Of a stretch of 64,000 nucleotides of DNA, positions 25,117 through 32,538 are shown piece by piece; the first letter of the stretch is position 1, and every line of letters begins with the position of its first letter. The notes under the pieces were generated by a model, which saw only the letters and a list, made by a program, of their open reading frames with translations, was not told where the DNA came from and searched no databases. Origin of the DNA: Peribacter sp043814035 (GTDB taxonomy: Bacteria > Patescibacteriota > Gracilibacteria > Peribacterales > Peribacteraceae); the NCBI GenBank assembly GCA_043814035.1, contig JBDRKJ010000002.1, forward strand, positions 62,001-126,000, read 5' to 3'. Position numbers and translations under genes: made by a program.

Positions 25117-26070
25117 TTACGACAGAGCATCCGTGCGTTGACCGGGCTCCGTGTACGGAAGGTCGAGTGCTTTGTAGATATCTTCCTCTTCGCGCGAAGC
25201 AATGATCTTTTCGCCATCGAAGAGTCCATATTCATTAAGCTTCCATCCATGCTGAATTGCCCGTTTTCGCAGCGCGATATTGTGTTCTTTGGAGCCGGTG
25301 AAATAGAGGAGTGCTGCTCCCCACTGATCGCCCCGCACGAAGCGAATATCCACCCGAATGCCAGATTTTAGATCAAAAGAGAGTTTCTTGTCTCCGTGCG
25401 CCACGACATTTCGGATAATCGGAAGCTCGGCAATCGCATCGCTGACAGTCTTGGGGTTGGCCGTCACCACGAGTACATCGATGTCACCGACTGTTTCCTT
25501 TTCACGACGAAATGACCCTGCAACAGAGCAGCGCTCGACACCTTTCACGCTCTTGAGTCTCTTCAAGAGTGCCGCAACATCATCTTCAACTTCTGAATGC
25601 AGAAAGCGCCGCGTGCGCTCCGTGACACGCTTGGCATTGGTGAGGATTTTCTGTTGCATCGTTTTGGAAAAACCCGGAAGTCCGTCGAGCTTACCTGTCT
25701 CGGCTGCTTTAATGAGATCGGCCACGGTTTGAATCTTCAGTGTCATCTGCAGCTGCCGCGCACGTTTGGGTCCGAGCCCCTCCACCTCCATCAAGGAAGG
25801 GGAAATGCCCCCCTGCATACCGAGGAGCTTATCAAGCGTGGCAATGCGCTTGGTCTTCAGGTACTCCTGAACCTTCTTGGCAATGCTCTCGCCAATGCCC
25901 GGCAATGCTTCGAGTTCCTTAAGATCCTTGTACGTTGAAACATCGCGCTCAAGTTCATCGAGCACTTTGGCGGCACGCCGATATGCCGCGGGCTTGAAGG
26001 CGACTCCCTGCTCCTCGAGCAGGGCGGCGATTTGACGGAGAAGCACGGCGATCTTTCGATTATGCTCCAT
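25117..26070 (-). CDS. polX: Family X DNA polymerase, PolX type without PHP domain
   Basis: 317 residues from ATG 26070. The N-terminal helical 8-kDa domain with helix-hairpin-helix motifs (ALPGIGESIAKKV, VEGLGPKRARQL) is followed by the polymerase beta palm. The nucleotidyltransferase motif GSFRREKETVGDIDVLV and the third carboxylate in VDIRFV are present, so polymerisation should be possible. Bacterial PolX is normally about 570 residues with a C-terminal PHP exonuclease domain; here the protein ends right where PHP would begin (DLPYTEPGQR). It is probably a base-excision-repair gap filler. Confidence 0.9.
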   Translation of the reverse strand: MEHNRKIAVLLRQIAALLEEQGVAFKPAAYRRAAKVLDELERDVSTYKDLKELEALPGIGESIAKKVQEYLKTKRIATLDKLLGMQGGISPSLMEVEGLGPKRARQLQMTLKIQTVADLIKAAETGKLDGLPGFSKTMQQKILTNAKRVTERTRRFLHSEVEDDVAALLKRLKSVKGVERCSVAGSFRREKETVGDIDVLVVTANPKTVSDAIAELPIIRNVVAHGDKKLSFDLKSGIRVDIRFVRGDQWGAALLYFTGSKEHNIALRKRAIQHGWKLNEYGLFDGEKIIASREEEDIYKALDLPYTEPGQRTDALS

Positions 26071-26090
26071 AGTGCCCATCATCATACCGC

Positions 26091-26130
26091 GTCACCCTGA
26101 GCGGAGTCGAAGGGAGCGTAGTCGAAGGGT
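26091..26130. repeat. Dispersed repeat GTCACCCTGAGCGGAGTCGAAGGG
   Basis: Direct double unit (GAGCGGAGTCGAAGGG then GAGCGTAGTCGAAGGG) just upstream of polX. Same family as 39390-39453 and as insert 2 of the broken tRNA-Thr. It is widespread in environmental bacterial genomes. Confidence 0.7.
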
Positions 26131-26223
26131 GCCGCAGGAGTATGGCAATGCGCTTGTTGTTCTCCACGAGAGAAAGAATACCACTAAGAGAGAAAGTGAT
26201 CTGCCGTCCCGGTTTTTAAGGAT

Positions 26224-26252
26224 CCCAGGGGCGTGCGCGGCACGCCCCTGGG
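26224..26252. repeat. 13-bp perfect hairpin
   Basis: CCCAGGGGCGTGC/GCACGCCCCTGGG with a 3-nt loop. Could end transcription of the small minus-strand frame at 26302, but no T-run follows. Confidence 0.6.
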
Positions 26253-26260
26253 GAAAGAGA

Positions 26261-26290
26261 AAGCTTAAGCCGAAGCCTAAGCTTAAGCCG
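26261..26290. repeat. Direct repeat AAGCTTAAGCCG x2
   Basis: 12-bp units at 26261-26272 and 26279-26290. Belongs to the AGCTT-rich repeats also seen at 29721-29745, 30089-30123 and 35051-35093. Confidence 0.6.
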
Positions 26291-26301
26291 TTAAAGTCAG
26301 G

Positions 26302-26643
26302 TCACTCTTCTCCGTTACTGTGAGATGCGGCACGAGCGGAGATCGTCACATGGAAGCGCGAGCTCAATCTATTAGCCCGCTCATTCAGAGAATCAACAAC
26401 GCCAGACAGTCTGCCATGGGGCAGGCCAAGATGTTTCGCGCGACGGACCTTCCGCCTCAGCACGCGAGCGCGGTTGGCCACCGCGATGGTCGAGCGCTCG
26501 CGCTCGCGATGAACTCTGCGAGTCCGCAGGCGCCTTTGCAGGCGCCCATCGGGCTTGATGTTCACCACGAGAACAGGTTCCTTCTCCGCGGTCGATTCAT
26601 ACGCTACGCCACAGTTCAACTCAGACATGTCAGTAAACTCCAT
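26302..26643 (-). CDS. Hypothetical small basic protein
   Basis: 113 residues. The first half has ordinary protein composition (VAYESTAEKEPVLVV), the middle is very Arg-rich (RTRRVHRERER, RVLRRKVRRAKH). No family recognised, no membrane helix, no clear -10 box. An opposite-strand frame of similar length also exists, so neither is certain. Placed in the 1.4-kb stretch between polX and the adenosylhomocysteinase gene that holds no recognisable gene. Confidence 0.3.
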   Translation of the reverse strand: MEFTDMSELNCGVAYESTAEKEPVLVVNIKPDGRLQRRLRTRRVHRERERSTIAVANRARVLRRKVRRAKHLGLPHGRLSGVVDSLNERANRLSSRFHVTISARAASHSNGEE

Positions 26644-26822
26644 TCAATGGACCTGACAGCCTTCCGAAACATCTACCCATCCTCATTCCAGAGAATTGGC
26701 ACTCCCAGGTGGGAGCAAAGGATGTCCCTTTGTATTAAGGGAAAGGAAGGCAGATCACCTTCTTTAAAAAATATGCTGTGAAAGACCAATGACGAGAAAT
26801 CTGCTTCTTACATTTAAACGAT

Positions 26823-26857
26823 GTTCAGAGGCGGGAAGGAATTCCCCGCCTCTGAAC
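26823..26857. terminator. Strong hairpin in the gene-poor stretch
   Basis: GTTCAGAGGCGGG...CCCCGCCTCTGAAC, a stem of 12 bp or more. Another hairpin (TTCCGCACA...TGTGCGGGAA) follows at about 26860-26880. On the minus strand it lies 67 nt behind the small frame ending at 26924, where it could terminate. Confidence 0.5.
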
Positions 26858-26923
26858 GGTTCCGCACAAATGTGCGGGAAGAGCCGGACTCAGTTCGAGA
26901 ACCGAATCCGTTATGAACAGCAG

Positions 26924-27229
26924 TTATTGCCGGCCGAACACCAACATACGAAGGAATAGCTGGAAGTTCACGGCAATGAGGTCAAAATCTACCGTCGGAC
27001 GGGGACAATGTACCTCACACGGCCATCGGGCAGGAGGATCGACAAGACCAGTTCCTGTGAGGTGTCTGCACCTCACAGTTCTCCTGTGTCCCGCATGGAG
27101 CGGGGAAACAATTGGCTTCTCCATGATATGCACCTCATGTGCTGTTTCCGCACTTCGTCTATCGACGCATCGGACCTTTCCATCAGGTCCTCTCCATTGC
27201 ATCAATACGACGAGAAGCGGATTTCTCAT
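26924..27229 (-). CDS. Hypothetical protein, uncertain
   Basis: 101 residues if the ATG at 27229 is used (TTG 27256 extends it). Segments such as LVVLMQWRGPDGKVRC and PTVDFDLIAVNFQLFLRMLVF look protein-like, but there is no family match and the plus strand is also open here. No clear promoter. Low confidence. Confidence 0.3.
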   Translation of the reverse strand: MRNPLLVVLMQWRGPDGKVRCVDRRSAETAHEVHIMEKPIVSPLHAGHRRTVRCRHLTGTGLVDPPARWPCEVHCPRPTVDFDLIAVNFQLFLRMLVFGRQ

Positions 27230-27256
27230 CACGTTATCGGTGATATGAAGGAACAA

Positions 27257-27462
27257 AGATGAGCCCCGCTCTTTTAGAGAGAGAAGGGTGCGCTCTGTTT
27301 CGTGAGACTATCCACTCACGCGCCCTTCTCTTCCTTCTTGGGGAAGAAAATGGAACACGGACGGAGGATGTACTGCTGCAGCATGACACTAAGTAATGTA
27401 AGCATTACATTACAATCTGTCAAGAATGGCTTGAATAAGCCATTAAGACTCACTCTCATGAA
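27257..27462. other. Hairpin-rich intergenic stretch behind ahcY
   Basis: No gene seen. A hairpin with arms GAGAAGGGTGCG and CGCGCCCTTCTC encloses an inner CGTGAG/CTCACG stem (about 27280-27331). GTAATGTAA/TTACATTAC (27393-27413) and AATGGCTT/AAGCCATT (27425-27444) are perfect small hairpins. The last lies 18 nt behind the ahcY stop on the minus strand and may be its terminator. Confidence 0.45.
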
Positions 27463-28713
27463 CTATGTCCCTTCTTCCCAACTCGCGAGGTACTTTATCT
27501 GTTCCGGCGTAAGCGTATCGATAGTGAGCCCCATCGCAATGAGCTGCAGGGCAGCGATCTCCTGATCGATCTCGTCAGGTAGTGTGATCACTTCATTCGG
27601 CAATTTCCCCTTGTTCTTCACGAGGTACTCACACGCCAGCGCCTGCCCACAGAAACTCAGGCTCATTACTTCGCTCGGGTGCCCCTCAGCAGAAGACAAA
27701 TTCACCAGTCGCCCCTCGCCGGCCACCAAGACAACCTTGCCCGACTTGAGCATGTACTCATCGAGGTAGTGTCGCACGCGACGCTTGCGCTTGGCCGACT
27801 GTTCGAGGGCAGCTACATCTATTTCGTTATCGAAATGCCCGGAGTTCGCCAGCACCACTCCATTCTTCATGTGTTCAATGTGCTCCATACGGATAACATG
27901 GATATCCCCCGTTACAGTGATGAAGAGATCGCCGAGCGGCGCAGCCTTCTGTATAGGCATCACCCTAAATCCATCCATAGCCGCCTGCAGTGCCGGGACC
28001 GTCGCCACTTCGGTGACAATCACATTGGACCCGAGTGCACGTGCACGAAGCGCCACCCCCTTACCGCAACTGCCGTAACCCACCACAACCACTGTCTTGC
28101 CGGCGTAGAGAAGATTTGTTGAGCGCAGAATGCCATCGAGTGTGGATTGCCCTGTGCCGTAGTAGTTATCGAAGAGGTGCTTGGTCTTGTTATCGTTTAC
28201 CGCAATGACCGGCATCTTCAGAGCACCTGCGGCGGTCATGGCACGCAGACGATTCACGCCGGTCGTCGTCTCTTCGCAGCCACCGATGACCTTTTCGAGC
28301 AGATGCGGATACTCTTTGTGAATGAGAGAAATGAGATCGCATCCATCATCGATAGTGAGATCAGGCTCGGCTTCGAGCACCGCATTGAGAAATTTGTAGT
28401 AGTCCTCGTTGCTCTCGCCCTTGTATGCCCATACGAGCACGCCTTCTTCCGCAAGCGCAGCGGCGATATCGTCCTGCGTGCTGAGAGGGTTGCACCCCGT
28501 AATGGCGACCTTGGCACCACCCGCAATGAACGTACGCACAAGCACACCGGTTTCTTTGGTGACGTGCAACGCCATACCAATGGTGAGCCCCTTAAAGGGC
28601 TGTGATTGTTTAAATCGCTCGCGCACGGTGAGAAGTGCAGACATATTGCGCTCGGCAATTTCCAGATTCATGAGCCCCTGCGGGGCAAGGGAGGGATCTT
28701 TAACGTGTGACAT
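27463..28713 (-). CDS. ahcY: Adenosylhomocysteinase
   Basis: 416 residues from ATG 28713 (MSHVKDPSLAPQG); an upstream extension in the same frame overlaps the preceding gene and has no family similarity. The NAD-binding GYGSCGKGVALRARALG motif, DNYYGTGQSTLDGI and the C-terminal segment near YLVKNKGKLPNEV are diagnostic. It splits S-adenosylhomocysteine into adenosine and homocysteine, removing the product that inhibits methyltransferases. It follows the adenosine-kinase-like gene by 50 nt on the same strand, so the two probably form one SAH-recycling operon. Confidence 0.96.
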   Translation of the reverse strand: MSHVKDPSLAPQGLMNLEIAERNMSALLTVRERFKQSQPFKGLTIGMALHVTKETGVLVRTFIAGGAKVAITGCNPLSTQDDIAAALAEEGVLVWAYKGESNEDYYKFLNAVLEAEPDLTIDDGCDLISLIHKEYPHLLEKVIGGCEETTTGVNRLRAMTAAGALKMPVIAVNDNKTKHLFDNYYGTGQSTLDGILRSTNLLYAGKTVVVVGYGSCGKGVALRARALGSNVIVTEVATVPALQAAMDGFRVMPIQKAAPLGDLFITVTGDIHVIRMEHIEHMKNGVVLANSGHFDNEIDVAALEQSAKRKRRVRHYLDEYMLKSGKVVLVAGEGRLVNLSSAEGHPSEVMSLSFCGQALACEYLVKNKGKLPNEVITLPDEIDQEIAALQLIAMGLTIDTLTPEQIKYLASWEEGT

Positions 28714-28763
28714 GGCTCTAGCGTACCGAAGAACCTTTACATTGCGAATGAAAAACTCGTAGA

Positions 28764-29720
28764 TCAGGTTTGGATATCCGGCAACTTCTGACCGAATGCC
28801 CGTTCCGCCCGCGCCCATATCTCCTCCCGATCCAATCGATCAAGGAGTGTGCCCTCCTGTTCCACCACTTTCGATCCCATGGCCGCACCAAGCTTGCAGG
28901 CAGTTTCTACATCCCATCCACGTGCGAGCCCGAAGAGAAATCCTCCACGGAACGCATCGCCCGCTCCCGTGGGATCAACGACCCGATCAGGCGTGCAGGA
29001 TGGCAGGGCTTTGAACCCCTCTTTCTCATACAGCGTGACTCCCTTCTCCCCATGTGTGACGATGACGAGCGGTGTTAGGTTCAGGACTGTTTCTTCGTTC
29101 ACCTTCAAGGCGTCCTTCAGTAGGCCCCACTCGTAATCATTCACAATTACGCCGGCACTCATTTTCGTGAGGCGCTTGAGTTCATCGGCACTGAACGCGA
29201 TAATCTGCTGGCCCGGGTCGAAGAACACCGGCACCTTCTGCTGCTCACACCAGAGCATTGCCGTTGTCATCTGTTGTGTATCGCGCGGGCTGACAATGGC
29301 GTACTGAAGGTCGTCCCGTTCGTCTGCAAGCTCCGGCCATGTACCAACGGCATCAGCACCAGGATGGAAAAAGGTGATCTGACGCTCGCTCTGGTCGGTA
29401 CCAATGATCGCTGTCGCAGTGACATGGTCCTTGCATTCCTCAATGTACGTCACATCGATTCCACGTTCAGAGAGTAGCGCCTTGTATGCTCCTCCATCAG
29501 AACCGACGGTGCCCACGATCAATGGTTCACCACCGAGCAGCCGAAGATTCCATGCAATATTGGCTGCGGTTCCTCCGTGATGACGGGCAAAATGTGGAGA
29601 GAAAAACGAGAGCGAAAGATTCTGCAGAGACTTGGGATCAATGGCATCGGCAAAGGAACCTTCGTAGCCAAGAAGAATATCGTAAGCGATGGAGCCTGTG
29701 ATCAGGATTTTTGAAGCCAT
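28764..29720 (-). CDS. PfkB family kinase, probably adenosine kinase
   Basis: 318 residues. The N-terminal GSIAYDIL, GGTAANIAWNLRLLGG and the C-terminal signature DPTGAGDAFRGGFLFGLA with catalytic Asp are PfkB features. Adenosine kinase activity is inferred mainly from its place directly before adenosylhomocysteinase, where removing adenosine would pull the reaction forward; ribokinase-like substrates cannot be ruled out. The start region is preceded by TTAAAACTT-type repeats. Confidence 0.85.
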   Translation of the reverse strand: MASKILITGSIAYDILLGYEGSFADAIDPKSLQNLSLSFFSPHFARHHGGTAANIAWNLRLLGGEPLIVGTVGSDGGAYKALLSERGIDVTYIEECKDHVTATAIIGTDQSERQITFFHPGADAVGTWPELADERDDLQYAIVSPRDTQQMTTAMLWCEQQKVPVFFDPGQQIIAFSADELKRLTKMSAGVIVNDYEWGLLKDALKVNEETVLNLTPLVIVTHGEKGVTLYEKEGFKALPSCTPDRVVDPTGAGDAFRGGFLFGLARGWDVETACKLGAAMGSKVVEQEGTLLDRLDREEIWARAERAFGQKLPDIQT

Positions 29721-29745
29721 AAGCTTTAAGTTTTAAGTTTTAAGC
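29721..29745. repeat. AAGCTTTAAG / TTTTAAG tandem repeat
   Basis: Three TTTTAAG-like units between the PfkB gene and the four-helix-bundle gene. Matches the AGCTTA-type repeats on the other side of that gene (30089-30123). Confidence 0.6.
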
Positions 29746-30076
29746 GAAATGCGCGAAGCATGCGATCAAGTTCTTCAATAGATTGAATGCATGCATCCGC
29801 CCGATCCTTTGTGATGTAATTCAAATCCAATGCAATAAAGATATAGGTATGCAACTCTGCAAGAGATCCCTTGGCAATCAAAATGAAATGGGCAAACTCT
29901 TTTTCCGAAGTGCGCTGACTTCCTTCGGCAATATTTGCAGGAACAGAAACCGCTGCACGTCTCATTTGCGATGTGAGCCCGAATAATTCCTCTTTGGGAA
30001 ATGATCGTGTGAGCTGGTAAACATCTCCCACAAGTAACCTGCCCTTTTCCCAAATCTTCAAACGCTTAAACGACAT
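29726..30076 (-). CDS. Four-helix bundle protein (23S rRNA IVS-like family)
   Basis: 116 residues from ATG 30076 (ATG 30085 is possible). The family hallmarks LKIWEKGR...VYQLTRSFPKEELFGLTSQMRRAAVSVPANIAEG and the C-terminal SIEELDRMLRAF are clear (read in parts). The family is named after proteins encoded in 23S rRNA intervening sequences, but stand-alone copies are scattered in CPR genomes; function unknown. The gene is bracketed by AAGCTTTAAG-type repeats, which may mean it moves as a small cassette. Its end overlaps the left repeat. Confidence 0.9.
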   Translation of the reverse strand: MSFKRLKIWEKGRLLVGDVYQLTRSFPKEELFGLTSQMRRAAVSVPANIAEGSQRTSEKEFAHFILIAKGSLAELHTYIFIALDLNYITKDRADACIQSIEELDRMLRAFRLKLKT

Positions 30077-30088
30077 TGCAAGCATGTA

Positions 30089-30123
30089 AAAAGCTTACAG
30101 CTTACGTCTTACAGCTTAAAGCT
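30089..30123. repeat. AGCTTACAGCTTACG tandem/inverted repeat
   Basis: Two CTTACAGCTTA-like units flanking CGT, between the four-helix-bundle gene and the UDP-glucose dehydrogenase gene. Confidence 0.6.
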
Positions 30124-30140
30124 AATCCGGACTCTTTTCG

Positions 30141-30169
30141 CTGACAGAAGCTCCAACACCAGCTAAACT
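30141..30169 (+). promoter_or_regulatory. Promoter of UDP-glucose 6-dehydrogenase gene
   Basis: CTGACA at 30141-30146, 17-nt spacer, TAAACT at 30164-30169; GTG start 8 nt later at 30178. One of the few cases with a recognisable -35. Confidence 0.6.
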
Positions 30170-30177
30170 GGTCCCAC

Positions 30178-31488
30178 GTGAAAATCACGATTGTCGGTAC
30201 CGGCTATGTCGGCCTCGTTTCCGCAGCCTGCTTTGCGGAGTTGGGGCATGATGTGATTGGTGTGGACATCGACGAAGCGAAGGTAAAGAAGCTGAAAGCG
30301 GGCGAGAGCCCCATCTTCGAGCCGGGCCTCGAAGAGCTGCTCGTACGCAACTTAGAAAGCGGTCGCCTCTCGTTCACCACGCAGCTCGCCGAGGCATTGC
30401 CCGAGTGCCAGGTACTCTTCTGTGCTGTGGCCACTCCTCCAAATGAGGATCACACCGCCGATTTGCGCGCAGTGTTCAGTGTCTGCGATGCCGTGGCAGA
30501 GCATACCGATCATGATCTGGTCTTCGTAAACAAATCCACGGTTCCCGTGGGTACGGGGCACGAGTGTGAGACACGCATCGCTTCGATCATCACCAAGCGC
30601 AAGAAGAAGTTTCACATTCCTGTCATCTCGAATCCCGAATTTCTGCGCGAGGGATCTGCTGTAGGTGACACTCTCCGTCCTGACCGCATCATTATAGGCA
30701 TCAATGGTGACGAGAAGGCACGTGAACTTATGGAGGAGCTTTACCAGCCGCTCGTACGCACCGAGCGACCACTCGTATTCATGAGTCGTGAAAGTGCAGA
30801 GATCGTGAAGTACGCGAGTAATGCATTCCTTGCAACGAAGATCAGTTTCATCAACATGCTTTCGGAGCTCTGTGAAGCGAGTGGCGGGAACATCCGCGAT
30901 ATCGCCAAGGGCATTGGGCTGGATGAGCGTATCGGCCCGCGCTTTCTGCATGCCGGAATCGGCTACGGAGGGAGTTGTTTCCCCAAAGATGTGAAGGCAC
31001 TGCTCGCCATCGGCAAGAAACTCGACCTGTCCCTACCCATCATCAAAGCTACGCAGGATATCAACACGCATCAGCGCGAACGCTTCTTTCAAAAACTCCT
31101 CAACACCATCCCCGAAAACGCCTCGGTGGGGATTTGGGGCCTCTCGTTCAAGCCCAACACCGACGACATGCGTGAAGCCCCAAGCTTGGATCTGATTCCT
31201 ATGCTTCTCAAGATGAATCACGTCGTGCGCGCCTTCGACCCCGTGGCGATGGAGAATGCAGAAAAAGTCCTGCCGAAGGAAGTGGTCTACGTGAGCTCTC
31301 CGTTGGAGGCAGCCAAAGATGCGGATGCAGTCATCCTGCTCACAGAGTGGGACGTCTTCCGCGGCGTGGACTTGAAGGAACTGAAGGCAGCCATGCGCGG
31401 CCGTGACCTCTTCGATGGCCGCAATGTGTACGACCCTGAGGAGGTTCGCGAGGCTGGATTTAGCTATCACGGAATCGGCTTGAAATAG
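30178..31488 (+). CDS. ugd: UDP-glucose 6-dehydrogenase
   Basis: 436 residues, GTG start fixed by the promoter. N-terminal Rossmann motif GTGYVGLVSAACFAELGHDV, the ESTVP-like NKSTVPVGTG, and the catalytic cysteine in GYGGSCFPKDVKAL (about residue 266) place it in the Ugd/TuaD branch. It oxidises UDP-glucose to UDP-glucuronate with two NAD+. The following epimerase gene on the same strand fits as the next step. First gene of the glycan region. Confidence 0.95.
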   Translation: MKITIVGTGYVGLVSAACFAELGHDVIGVDIDEAKVKKLKAGESPIFEPGLEELLVRNLESGRLSFTTQLAEALPECQVLFCAVATPPNEDHTADLRAVFSVCDAVAEHTDHDLVFVNKSTVPVGTGHECETRIASIITKRKKKFHIPVISNPEFLREGSAVGDTLRPDRIIIGINGDEKARELMEELYQPLVRTERPLVFMSRESAEIVKYASNAFLATKISFINMLSELCEASGGNIRDIAKGIGLDERIGPRFLHAGIGYGGSCFPKDVKALLAIGKKLDLSLPIIKATQDINTHQRERFFQKLLNTIPENASVGIWGLSFKPNTDDMREAPSLDLIPMLLKMNHVVRAFDPVAMENAEKVLPKEVVYVSSPLEAAKDADAVILLTEWDVFRGVDLKELKAAMRGRDLFDGRNVYDPEEVREAGFSYHGIGLK

Positions 31489-31534
31489 TAGAAAAAGAAA
31501 CTCCCAACGGATGACATCGTGCACCTTCACGAGC

Positions 31535-31540
31535 TACACT
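31535..31540 (+). promoter_or_regulatory. -10 box of the epimerase gene at 31548
   Basis: TACACT, 7 nt before ATG 31548. Confidence 0.5.
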
Positions 31541-31547
31541 CTTCGTG

Positions 31548-32495
31548 ATGAAAGTGCTTCTCACTGGTTCCGCTGGCTTTATCGGGTTTCACGTCGCTCA
31601 AGTGCTGCTTGCGCGTGGTGATGAAGTGGTGGGGCTCGACAACTTCAATCCCTACTACGATCCTAAACTCAAGGAGGATCGAACCGCGCAGCTTGTTGAG
31701 AACAAGAAATTCACCCTCATCCGCGGTGACATCTGTGATCGTGCCACTGTCACCAAGGCCATGAAGGGTTGTGACCGCGTGTGCCACCTGGCTGCCCTGG
31801 CCGGCGTGCGTTACGCCTTCGATCATCCTGATGAGTACATCGATACCAATATCCGTGGGTTCTTCAATGTGCTTGAAGAGGTGCGATTGCAGAAGATTCC
31901 CGGCCTCATCTATGCCTCAAGTAGCTCTGTGTACGGCGGCAATACCAAAATGCCCCTTGCCGAGACGGATCGAACCGATAATCAGCTGTCGCTCTATGGC
32001 ATGAACAAAAAAGATAACGAACTTATGGCTCATGTGTATCACTCACTCTATGGCACCTCGGTCACGGGTCTGCGGTTTTTCACTGTCTATGGCCCTTGGG
32101 GTCGGCCGGATATGGCCCTCTTCGAATTCACCGACGAAATTCTGCACGACCGGGCTATGGATATCTTCGGCCACGGCAAAATGCAGCGCGATTTCACCTA
32201 CGTCGACGACATCGTCGATGGCGTGATCGCCTCGATTGATAAAAATTACCCTGAAGAAATATTCAACTTAGGCTGTGGAAAGACTGAAGAGCTGATGGAC
32301 TACGTGGCTGCCATCGAGGAGGCTTGCGGCAAGACAGCCAAGAAGGAGTTTCTTCCGATGCAACCAGGCGACGTGGTGCGCACCGAAGCGGACATCACCA
32401 AAGCGAAGAAAATGCTTGGCTTCTCACCCAAAACACAAATCAAGGATGGTGTGCCAAAGTTTGTGGAGTGGTACCGCAAGTATTACAAAATATAG
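31548..32495 (+). CDS. NAD-dependent epimerase, probably UDP-glucuronate 4-epimerase
   Basis: 315 residues; ATG 31548 preferred to the GTG directly before it. Extended SDR with TGSAGFIG, GLDNFNPYYDPKLKEDR (the marker for UDP-glucuronate epimerases such as CapI/GAE), SSSSVYGG and the YxxxK motif YGMNKK. It would turn UDP-glucuronate from the preceding Ugd into UDP-galacturonate for surface glycan. Its own -10 box suggests it can also be read separately. Confidence 0.9.
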   Translation: MKVLLTGSAGFIGFHVAQVLLARGDEVVGLDNFNPYYDPKLKEDRTAQLVENKKFTLIRGDICDRATVTKAMKGCDRVCHLAALAGVRYAFDHPDEYIDTNIRGFFNVLEEVRLQKIPGLIYASSSSVYGGNTKMPLAETDRTDNQLSLYGMNKKDNELMAHVYHSLYGTSVTGLRFFTVYGPWGRPDMALFEFTDEILHDRAMDIFGHGKMQRDFTYVDDIVDGVIASIDKNYPEEIFNLGCGKTEELMDYVAAIEEACGKTAKKEFLPMQPGDVVRTEADITKAKKMLGFSPKTQIKDGVPKFVEWYRKYYKI

Positions 32496-32538
32496 AGATA
32501 GGAAATAAGGGACACGAAAAAACCAGCGTCTTACCCTC

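Noticed and set aside
26800..27462. RNase P RNA or tmRNA in the gene-poor stretch
   Set aside because: No GAGGAAAGTCCG-type core and no tRNA-like T arm with CCA was found on either strand.
27463..28763. SAH riboswitch before ahcY
   Set aside because: Only about 50 nt lie between the upstream gene and ahcY, too little for the aptamer, and no matching motif was seen.
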